Positions 37,101 through 49,100 of a stretch of DNA of 64,000 nucleotides are shown here, one piece after another. The notes beneath the pieces are model-generated. The model did not search any database. It saw only the letters and a program-made list of their open reading frames with translations, and had not been told where the DNA came from. The DNA lies in the NCBI GenBank assembly GCA_947561395.2, contig OX387188.1:38621942-38685941 (forward strand). Direction: 5' to 3'. Position numbers and translations under genes: made by a program. How positions within the stretch are numbered: the stretch's first letter is position 1; each line of letters begins with the position of its first letter. Origin of the DNA: Buxus sempervirens. Its lineage: Eukaryota > Streptophyta > Magnoliopsida > Buxales > Buxaceae.

Positions 37101-40100
37101 GATTATCATCTTGCATTTGGTTGAACCTCCTTCTCCAAAGAATTGCCGCATACATCCACCTATGGCTTTGAATTACCTAGAAATCTAGCAAGTTTTAAAA
37201 TAGACATTGACGTTTCCTTTATTTCAAAGAAGCAAAAATTCAATACTAAAAGGGTGTGAAATTTTTCCCGAAATTAAAATTAAAACCATGCATCCAACCA
37301 ACTATCCTCTAACCTCAACTTCCGTTCCTTCCTACCTACTACCTACTCCTTTGGTCAAAAGTTGTCACAACCAAGGTTTATCGTTTTGTGCCACCCATCG
37401 AACAAAACAAAATTTTTCCGACAAGCCGACAAACGCTAGAAAAATCAAAGGCAAAAACTAGATTTTTTTATTTTGTAGAAATTTTGCCGACACACAGCCC
37501 CGTTTTGCCGGTACACTACCAAAATTCGCTAATGAAAATTAAAGAAATTTCTGTTTCCCCTTCCTATTTCGCCCCATTTCGCTCTTCACGCCGCCAAAAA
37601 TCACCAGAATTGCAAATCAACCATTTTCCCACTGTGAAACTCATCACTACCTCAAAAAAAAAAAAAAAGAAAGAAATTTTACTTTCCTTTTGAGTAACAT
37701 TAAGCAAATTATTTTCTTCCCCCATTTTTTCTTGAAAGCAAAGTTGCCCAATGAATGGGTTCCAAACTCAAGCACCTGGTGAGACAAGCATTTCATGGCA
37801 ACTTATCTGAAGAACCCCCTGTCCAAATGTATTAGTTGACTCCAGCTAACATACTATGCCCCAGCCCCAAAAGCACTTTCCACATGGCAAGAAGGCCTCC
37901 ACAAAATCTAACACCTTTCCCACACAGAATCTAAACAACTTTAAAAGAACTAGACATCTACTGCATAACCGAATAAATTAAACATTTTTTTTTGTGAGAC
38001 TTATGTGAAAATGCCTATTATAGAGTCCCCTATAAGATGGAAGGTCTGGATTTGGCCACGAGGTTTCTCCATGTGGCAGAAAAAGCCATGACAGCCAGAA
38101 ACTAGACCTGGTGAGATAGACCATAATACTTTTGCCATTTTTTTTCCTAATGTGATAAGTATAAATTTTTGAGCAAATTCTTTTCGAGTAAATGATAAAA
38201 ATAAAAAACCATAAGCAAAATAGAAGGGGAAAAGAAATCCATACATCACAGCAGCCAAGGGGATCACCCCTTGCAGCATCAAATCCTGCTGATATGATGG
38301 TGATATCTGGGGCAAACTCCAAAGCTGCAACAAAGGAAGTTTAATTGCCATAATACAATGTAATCCATCCATTTATAGACAACTCCAAATACAGAAATAC
38401 TTCATTACTAATAATACATGGACTATCATTAACAGAGCAGTCACATCAATTTATTCATCAAGAATAAAAGGTTAACTCCCCATTATCAAGAAGTCATGCA
38501 TCAAATTAAGCATCAGTAATTACCATAGAATAATAGAAAACAAAGACAAAAAGTTTACAAGTTCTTATTTATCCCAGGAATCATCCATTCCACTGATTAT
38601 TTCAGGTCTTTGCATGTGTAAGAAAGAAACCAAGAACAAATGATTAGGGAAGTCAGAAAAGGAAATATGGCAGAGTATACATGAAGTAAAAATCCACAAC
38701 AGTCCCAAGCATATCCATTCCATTAATTATTACAGGTATTTGAATTTGTGGAATAAGGAACAAAAACAAAAGATATATGATGACAGACCATAACCACCTA
38801 CTGCAAGATAAACAAGATATTTGATGTTAAAGATTCATACATTTATTATAAATTTATAAGATGCTTGTGATGGAGATTTGCAGGGACAGAAGGCTCGAAA
38901 ACTATGATTCCCTCAAAAAAGTACATTGAAAACATGTCAAAGAAGCTTATTATGAATGACATGGAACCTATAATGACCACACCTTTGGTGAATCAATTCA
39001 AGTTATTTGCCAGACAATGTCCAAACACAAAAGAACTTAAAGATATGTCTAACATACTATATGCTAGTACAATAGGTTATTCGATGTATGCACCAGACCC
39101 AATCTGGCACATATAGTTATCATGGTTATCAAGCAGTGTTTTCTATTCATTCCGGTTTGAATTCCATTGGGGGGATTAAAAACCCCTTATTTCAACCGGT
39201 ACAGGTGACATTTTGCCTTGTGCCAGGTTGAAATCCGAGTGATATCAATGGCACCTCCTCCATGTCGTCAAAATCGCAGGATTTCGTGCAACACCAATTG
39301 TGTCATGCGGAATATGCAGAAAAAAAATTGTAGAGAGCGAAAGGGGGGAGAAAGAAAAATAGAGGAGATGAGAAAGGGAAGCAGAAAAAAAGGAACTACT
39401 TGGGTCCATTCCCCGGCCTTCATTTGGGATTTGTTTGAAATTTGAAGTTATGTTGAACTTCTCGAAGAAGTAGATAAGAACAAATAAAAACTCATTCTTA
39501 TCCCTGTTAGTCAAACAAAAAATAAATTTAAAAGTTAAAAATTAAATCAAAAATTTTTATATAAAGTTATATGAAATATTAAATATACCCTGTTATATTT
39601 TTTTATAAATAGCAATTCTTTCCCCTTAATTTACTTTGTTGTTACATTTACCTCCCATTGGAAAATAGAATTATGCCTTTACCCTTATATAATTAATTTT
39701 GGATCATTTTTACCCTTATAAAATTAAGAGTTTAATTAAATGACATCTTTATCCTTATATCAATTGAATCATTATTTCCATTTTACACTTGTCTCTTTCA
39801 AATGATAAATTCAAAATCCTTTTTCACTTGTCTCTTTCAGTTAAAATCTTTAGATGTAACTTAATAGTAGGATTTTAAATTTTATAAACAGCAAAATTTA
39901 AAAGGATCTTGTATTTTTCTAATTTCTTAAAATATGTTTAAAATTTTCAAATTTTCTCAATGCAGCAGCATTGAAAATTAAGTGAAATGGGCAAAAGGCT
40001 GGCAAAATTTCAATAAAATGACACCACAGACCTCCAACAAAACAGCATCAAAACCAGCACGACAAAACTTGTCAGCAAGTAAAAGGCAAATCTAGGAAGA

Positions 40101-43100
40101 GAGCATCCAAAGGCTGTTAATGGATTTTTAGTTGCATGAGAGGTACAACAGATTATAGCATTATGCTTGAGAAATAACAAACTTCTGGTAAATTGGGTAT
40201 GTGGATGCAAATTATGCAGCTAATCTAGATGGCGGAAGGTTTACTACAAGTTACATTTTTTTGCTTGTAAGTAAGCCCATGTGGTAAAAATCCATGCTAT
40301 AATTTCCTATAGCATTATATCGAAGCTAAATACATGATAGTGATTGAGGTTGTTAAACGACCGTTGCACCTAAAAGCTTAAGTCGATAGGTGAAGGCGCA
40401 ACAACGTATTTAAGAGGGCCCAAATATGATATTTCAACATTGCCCCACATGTACAAATTTGCACGGGAACATACGTGGGGAGGACAAATACAGGGTATGA
40501 ACATCTTTTATGCAAATAAATGTCAAGGCAAACTCGCCCCCGAAAATTGAACACAAGGCCTTTCGCTCCAATACCATGTTAAAAGACCGTTGCACCAAAA
40601 AGCTTAAGCTGATAGGTGAAGGCATAACTACGTATTTAAGAAAGCCCAAATATGATATTTCAACATTGGTTGCAACAAAAAAGCATTACGAGTAAAAGCC
40701 TCATGAAGGAGCTTGGTTATGTCAGTTAAAGTGCCATTACATGACAGAGCACCAGGTATACCATGCAAGAATCAAGCATATAGATATAAGATTTCATAAA
40801 ATAAGGGAGCTTATTGCTACGAGTAATACTTGCAAAAATCTACTCCTTCGAGAATGCAATTGATATGTTCTACGAGTAAGTTCAAGCATTGCTAGGACTT
40901 CAATAACTATTTGGGAACATTATGAAAAAAGGGTCAGTTTTTGGCCTGTATTTATAAAAATTGTCTATAAAGATCTCATTTTACAAAAAAGAGTCACTTT
41001 TCAAAAGTAATTAACCTAAAGGGTCACTTTTCAAAAAAAATTAAAAATAGTGTCCTTTTTATTGTAGATAAACACACTTGTATCCACGTATGATGCGTTC
41101 GTATCACACATAAAATGCACTTGTGTCCCATGTAAGATGCACTCGTATCCCACGTAGATGCGCTTGTATCCAAGTACAATGCACTTGTGTCCCATGTAAG
41201 ATACACTCGCATCCCACGTAGATGCGCTTCTATCCAAGTACAATGTGCTTGTGTCCCAAGTAGAGTAATCCTCAAATTTAATTATTTTTTAAAAGTGATC
41301 TTTATAATTTAATAATGATGGACTGTTTTTATAATTATCGACAAAAAGTGACCCTTTTTCCTAATTTTCCCTAACTATTTTTTTATGCTAAAAGGCAAAT
41401 TTATCAATACCCTTAGTGGTTCAACATGGAGGCATCTGCTGTCCAAGAAGAATGCTGTCTTACTTGAAATTTTGGCCTTTCCTAGTCTTCCAACATCCAT
41501 CTCAACATCCCGTGTCTCAGTTGAGACTCACAATTTGTATATATTTCTTTTTTATTGTCAGAAATTTTTTTATTGTCAAAAATTCTGATCTATAAATCAG
41601 AACAAGCCAAATAACAGCCTCAAAAGATAGTCCTTTTCAGTATGACAAGTCAATCACATAACACCCTAGATGTACCTCTCCACTTGAGCGATCCAACTCT
41701 AATTCCATGTGCAACATCCTCATAATACCTTCACCATTATGGATTGTTACAAAACACAATCACACACAATGTGTGTGCATGCGTAAGTGTGTAACCTCTG
41801 ATCTTCTCAGCTAATACATACCAATACCAAAACATAGTAGAGCCCCAAAATATGAGTTTAAACCATGATTGCCACTACTACACTTTCCCAGAAACTGCTA
41901 CGTTGGGACTGATTTTCCAACATCAACTTGTCCACAAAGAGGGATAGAAACATTAATAAACAATTGATTTCCATTAATAATCGAATCAGCTCAGATACGA
42001 AAGGATTCATCCATTTCATTGTCAAGTAAAATAAGAAAGGATGAGAGGATAACCTATAGGAAGCACAACATGCTGAAATGCAAAAATATAGTCTTTGTCC
42101 CCAACTCGCCCACATTTCCATGGAACATTCACAGAATAACCTTCTGCCCCCTTAACACCAACCTGTAATCATGAAGTTATATATTATGGTTGTTAACCTG
42201 TAATGATGAAATAATAAGTTATAGTTGTTAACTGTGGTTAAACAGACAAAGGCTGGGAAAAGTTTACAAAAACATTAAAACTACATGTATATATAAACAC
42301 AAATAAACATATATCAAAACCAGACAGACTGTATGCACATTATTTGTGACAAACAAGGAACACATCAAAAAGACAAAATCTCATCAGCTGTAGACAATTA
42401 ACAACACCAAGTACCTCATCAGCTGCTCCGGTACCAGGATAAAATCTCCCACCCTCGTGTCTATGTAACGATATATACAATACCTAGACAATATTTCAAA
42501 TGTTAGCACTCAGAACAAAGGTTAAATCTCAATACTTTCACTAACAGAAACAGTTTAGCAAATCTATCACAATATCAGTTTCAAAGAAGAATGTGAATGG
42601 AGTGAATAATTTGAAAACGAGTTGATACCAAAAAAGATCCCTGTTAAGGCCTTATTTCTTTCATAAGTGATTGGTATATAACCATTCGTGTCTCAGAATG
42701 CAAGTCCCCCCACTTCCAAAAAGGGAAAAAAAGGGCAGCAGGAAACCCAAAAATAATATCCAAAAAAACAAGAAACAAGAACATTCAAAGTGTAGGTACA
42801 AGTACAACACACCATAGAAATCTTCCTCCCAATTTACATTGAAAATCTCATCCTCCAACAGAGATAGTCAAGGAAATTCCATATCATATATAATCATAAG
42901 ATCTTTCTACCCCCAATTCACAAACTATGACCAAAATATCACTCCTAAGCCTAGAATCAACAAAATCATTAACAAGGACTCCAAATAAAATCTTTTCACT
43001 GTGATTGACCATATAATATACCAAATTTTTATCAGCTACACTACATTAATTTTCCTTGCATAAACAACTGTTTGTTATCAACCCCCACGAAAATCAAGTT

Positions 43101-46100
43101 CTAATAGACAGAATGAACGGAAGTAATTGCTAGTACACCTATACTCAGTTGAAATATGAGTGAATTAAGCCAATTCCAGAATAACTTCCACTAGTAACCC
43201 ATACTTGCAATAAAACTCTCAACATGGAATTCAATTTGTTTTTGAAGTACTTACCGATTTGTTACCCTCAAATATCTCTTGTGTGCCATTTCCATGATGT
43301 ACATCCTGAAAGCAACATGTAGCCAATTAAATGCAAAATATATCAAAGTAGAAAATACATTACAAAGGGTCTGACAAAAAAATGACAGAAGATTTTAAAG
43401 ACAGGAAAAATAAAACACTGTTCCATCACACGAACAGCATAACAAATTGGAAATGTTTCCAGAGGCTATAGACATTACCCAATCAACAATGAGAACCTTC
43501 TTAGCCCCTGCAACCTGAGCAGCTAATGCAGCAACTGCAGCATTATTATGAAGACAGAAACCCATAGCCTGTCTCACACCAGCATGGTGACCAGGAGGGC
43601 GAACCTGACTCACAGGTACAACCATGTTAAAATTAGGCCAGAGATAGATACATGTTAATTTTATGGCACTTAGAAAAACATGGTAAAAATTCAAGATTTC
43701 TCATACCAGAGCAAAACCATTTTTAGCACGTCCAGACATAATTGCTGAAGCAAGATCTGCACATAATCCTGCCGCAAGCCTTGCAGCACATGCTGAATGC
43801 TGATTAGCATATGTGTCTGGCGTAAAATAACTGCCAAATTTTATCAAAGCAAATAACAGTTAATGTCAATTCATCCATCTCCATTGATGAAACTTCAATT
43901 TGTTAAATTCAAACCTACTGGTACCCAAAACAATTCATTTGAGGATAAAAACTTACATAACCTTGGTTTCTGCATTTATCAATAATCCTTTGTCAATGAA
44001 AAGGATTACCAAAACACGCAAATACAAAAACGTATAAAAGGATAGGAAGGCACGTGCTAAAGTTGAAATTTTGGGCCAGATTACTTGGATCAGTACTTTG
44101 AGAAAGCAGTATCAAGAAAATATGAATGAAAAGAGAGGTACAAGGAAAAAAGTTACCATACAAGTTGCCTATAATAAAGCCTGATGGTCACGATTCAACT
44201 TTGCCAATTTTTTCCTCAAATTACTTCTCTCACAATGAAAAAAGAAAGTACCAGAGTAACATAATTGGAAAAAGGGTGGGAATGGGAAATTCCTCATTAA
44301 AATATTCATCAACAAGTTCATGACATGAAATCACATGAACTCTATTTATTCACAAGCATTATCAACTTTTATATTGCTCTCAGGGAGAGATATAAGTTAC
44401 AACCTCTGACAAAACTCAACTGAAAATTAATAAAAGGCATAGAGAAAAAATTTATGAAGGATAAAAATCTTGAAATACCTAGACAGAATTTGGCTTGTGA
44501 GTTCAACAGCTTCTATATGCTCCAGTGCATGGACCTGAAGATTCCAAAATAGAAAATCTGCATTTAGATGCCTTTCAGGTCGTCACAAATTTAAACTATA
44601 ACCATCTGTCTCTCAGTTTAAATATATGACACAAGCCAGCTTTCTTCATTTTCAAAGGGAAATCTAGATGCATTTTACTCCAACATGTCAAGGATTCCTA
44701 GGAAGTTACTCAAACTGTAAAAAAATTGCACGATTCCCATGAGGTTCTCTAATAAATTTTCATTTAATTAAACTGGTATATAGATATAGTTGACAACTTT
44801 GACTTTGAATTCAAATGAGTAACAACTTACCAGTAGGAGCTCTTCTTGAGTAATTTCTCTAGCAGAAATTGGAAGGCATCTTCCAGGAAATATACCTAGA
44901 AGTATCAAAAATTGGAAAAATCAATTTTGCATGCTAATTGATTTTGGAAGAGGCAATCATAAGTTTTAAAAAAGAACAAATTCCAACCTACCATATAGTT
45001 ACAAATTGCATAATTTTTAAACAAAGAACTCAAGAAGCTACAGGACAAATTTCATCAAATGAAGAAAAATAAGAAGAATCAAAATGAAAGAGGGGAAGAA
45101 AGGGGTAATAAAAAAAATTATCACCCAAACAAAGCTATGAATAGAATTAACAAAAAAGGAAAACCAACACACCAGCTGTAGCGAGGCTAGCAGCAATAGC
45201 TCGAAGACGATCAGGTCTTTCCGGATGTGGATGCGATTTCATCTCAACCTGTTATAGCATGGCAACAACCAAGGGTGGAAATGAGAGAGGAAGGGCGGAA
45301 GATGAAATATGTTAGAACAACTTTTCAACATATATGAAGTATAATAAGCGGACCAACAAAATATGACACTAGAACAAACAAGAAGAGAATAAAAAGGAGT
45401 TAGAAATATGAACTGGAAAAAAGAAGGCTCTGCTGGCCTGGTACTGGCTGTACAACACAGTAGTGCTCAGAAAAAGGAGTTCATTTCGATCAAAGAGAGA
45501 GAGGGGGCATAGCATAATTAAGATTCATGTGTTCGAGGTGTCTTTTAGATTAGGGCACTTCTTGGTTTCAAATAGGTTTTGGTTTTTTTTCTTTATCCTC
45601 GTATTTACTCCTTTCCTCTTATTAACAAAATTTCATCACTTATCAAAAAAATAATAATAATAATAATAATAATATAACAATTTGTCTCCAGAACAAAAGG
45701 GAAAAAAAATGTTATCTAAGTATGGGATGGGGATCCTTGGTACACTGTTTGTGTACCTGTAACTCTCTTTCATCTTATCAAAGTTATAACAAAAGGGAAA
45801 AAAAATGCAGTGATATTTTATTTCTAAACTAAAAAAATTCAATGCCAATAGCAATCAAATGGGTAAATAACGTGACATGTGACAAGAAATAATACATTGC
45901 ACAAAAGATACCTAATCTAGTCCAACATTAATTAGCAAAAGCATATAGATGAAGTGACATACTTCTGAGTGAAGTAACATTCTCTCATCAAAACCAATCG
46001 CAGTTGAGTTCTCCAATTCCAGATTCTGAATGCAGGAGCCTACATAAATTGAAAATGTGTACTTCATTACAAATAAAAACTTATAATTCTGGAACTGTAT

Positions 46101-49100
46101 CATGAAGGAAAAACAAAAAAAGGTACACACAGAACTAAACATCTAAAATCTAGTGACCTGTAAAATGGAGGAGAGAAAACCCAAACACCACAACCACCCA
46201 CCCAGAAAAAAAGGGGAAAAAGTGCTATCCCAAATAAACCATCAACAAAATACAAAAATAGTAACATACCTAAAATTAGATGACACATAGTGTTAGGCAA
46301 CCAAGGGCAAGATTACCTGCCATGTCTTAATGGAACAGAGTGTTTGGCCTGGGCAACTAAGAAACCAATGATGGACAAGTGCACCCAACATGAGCACCTT
46401 AAGATGGATGACCGGAAGGCCTATGTTGGATAGGAGTAGAAATGCCAAGTTTTTGAGGACCTAAAATGGTGGAAAAGGCTTAATGGAAATGGATGAAGCG
46501 TGTCCAGAAGAACACAAAAGCATACTATTTAACTAAATAGATTTTTTTTATACGCTGGAATGGATAACAGGACTTTTGTCGCAGGCCCAAGCCCAACTAG
46601 TCCGGAAAAATAATTATAAATTGACTACAAGTTTCATTTAACAAGTATTCCAGAAGACATAAAAATTCATGTTAAATAAATTTCAATAATAGATATAATC
46701 ATCTTGGAAAATTAAAGTAAGATCCTAGGATCCATACCAGTAGCATTTCATGCTGTTAAAAAGGCTCATATCAGGCATTTAGATGAAATAATCAAGAAAT
46801 CTCTTTTCATTATCATGATAAGGTTATAAAAAATTAAGAATTATAATTCATAATAGGCTCCATGCAATTAAATCATCACAATGTTCTAGATTTCTTTTGG
46901 GCATAATCCACTCTAAAATAATGCAACTGGGTATAAGATTCCTCATCGAAACATAATTCGGATCAGTTGATCACAAATTAATTCACTCCTTGAACAATCA
47001 ACAAATACAGAAATTGTTATGATCACATCCACCCTTTAAACTACTATTAAATCCCACAAAGATCGAAAAAGGAAGACAGGATTACTTACTATCACAACAT
47101 GCATCTCTATAGCCACATCCAGTGATTCTTAGCCCTGTCATTCACATCCAGAAGCTTGGGGTTCACCCCCAAACTTATCCATGAGACAACATTCAAGTCC
47201 AATTTGGGTTTTTGGATGTTTCAGAGTTGTAGAAAAAAATTTCTGATGAATAACATACATTTTTAGTAAATTAAATTGGGACTGAATGGCAAGTGTCACA
47301 AGGGACAGAGATAAGTCACTAAGCTGCCTAATCAATATTGTCAGAACCCCAATTTTGGGGGGTTTAATTTTCAAAACAGAGAAAAGAACTTGTTGAGATA
47401 AAAGCTGGAAAACAGGGGAGAAGGGAAAATTTAAAAATTAATTTTTAAACCCTGAACTTTTTAATAACAAGAGAGGAGTTAAATTCTTTAAATTTACAAA
47501 AGTTGCCCTTGAACTTCAACGGACAAAGACTTGCCGTTTTCGTTTAAAGGTTGCTATTTCGCAACCCAAGTCAGGGGGAAACCACTCCAAATTGTTTCCA
47601 ACGTTTAAAAAAGTTGATTAAGAGGGGAATAGAAGGTTTTGTAGAAAGATTTAACAAATCATTTCAAACTTTGGAAAGTTTCCAAACAACTAGTGACAGT
47701 CGTTCCAATCTATTGTTCTCCCTCTCTTTTCTTGCTATTTGCTCTCTATTCTCCCTCTCCTCTTTTCTAGATTAGAAACTTCCTAAGAGGAAAGATTTCT
47801 TCTTTCCCCTTTGCTGTGGTTCTCTCTCGAACCTACCGGAGGCAATCCGCCTCTATAAAATGGAAGCTTCTACCATTTTGGAGAGAGGGGGGAAAAAAAA
47901 CTTTTCATTGATTCTGGGGAGAAAACGGAACCTGAGCAGAAAAACCCTCAACCTCTCTCTCACCTTCTCTCTCGCTCATTGTCACAAGCCACCTCTCCCT
48001 CTCTTGCACCATCTCTTTGGCTTAGCAATTGTCTGTTGAGGCTACTGTTGGCGTCAACCCGACGCTCATTGCTTTCTGCATCGCAGCAACCTCTTTCTCC
48101 CGTATTCCATTCCTGTCGCAAGCACATTCCTCAGCCATCCGGGCATTTCGCTGTTCCTTTTTTTCAGTTAAATTGGTTCTGCTGCAGTAGTTGATTTTTT
48201 TATGCATGTAATGAAGTATGAATGTTCAAAGCAAATAAAATGTTGTTTTATGATCAGCCTTTGTGTTATGCGAATAGTGCACTTGTTAGTTCATTACTGT
48301 TTTTCTGCGAATAGTGCACTTAGTTCATCACTATTTTTCTATGCCCAGTGTCCAGTAAAGCATTGCTCCTTTAGCTCCATGAATGTCATAATACCATTAA
48401 GTTTCTTTGCTTAGTATGAGATAACAGCCTTGCATTTTGTGACCCCATTCGTGAAATCAGATGATGTTAGCATGTTGCTGTAAATTTTCACAGAATTTGG
48501 AAGATTGCAACTCCCGTGTTTGATTAATGTTTATATAAGGTCGGTTAGATGATTTGCTATTATCTATTGGTGTTTAAATAAATTTGTTTTTGTTTTTTAT
48601 AAAAAAAAAAAAAGAATTAGAATTTTGTATTATATTTGAATTAGGAATTTAAAATTTTAAGAGTTTTGCATATATATAAATTTTAGAATTTTAGAAATAG
48701 TCTATTTGTATGAATCCTAGAAAAATTAGAAATTTTCCTTTGCTTAGAGAATTAGAAACTTTCTTCTTTAAAAATTTAGAAATATTTACCATGTATGAAA
48801 CTTGACAAAATTAGAAATTTCCCTTCTTAGGCTTATAGAAACATTTAGAAAGTTCCCTTTTTTAGAAAATTAGAAACTTTCTTTCTTTAAAAATTTAGAA
48901 ATAATTACCTTGTATAAATTTTAACAAACTTAGAAATTTTCTTCTTTTAGATTTGTATATTATCAAATTTAGAAACACTTAGAAAATTAGAAGTTTTCCT
49001 TTTTTAGAACATTAGAAACTTTCCTTTTTTAAATATTTAGAAATAATTACCTTGTATGAAATTTAACCAACTTAGAAAATTTTCTTCTTTTTAGATTTGT

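Larger units (their letters stand above)
32699..38244. other. 5.5 kb HDA15 intron with LINE fragments
   Basis: It contains an L1-type RNase H tail (33900-34280), the LINE insertion at 35259-36369, a (GT)n run near 34876-34892 and AT-rich sequence. Nothing else coding was recognised. Confidence 0.6.
38325..42053. other. 3.7 kb HDA15 intron with several repeats
   Basis: It holds the direct repeats at 40352-40667 and the TIR/minisatellite element at 40925-41359. A segment near 39135-39240 (CCGGTTTGAATTCC and CAACCGGTACAGG) resembles a dispersed repeat but has no clear ends. No gene seen. Confidence 0.5.

Noticed and set aside
41068-41265. Regular 20-22 bp repeats that look array-like
   Set aside because: Units are contiguous with no unique spacers and the genome is a plant's; this is a minisatellite, not CRISPR.
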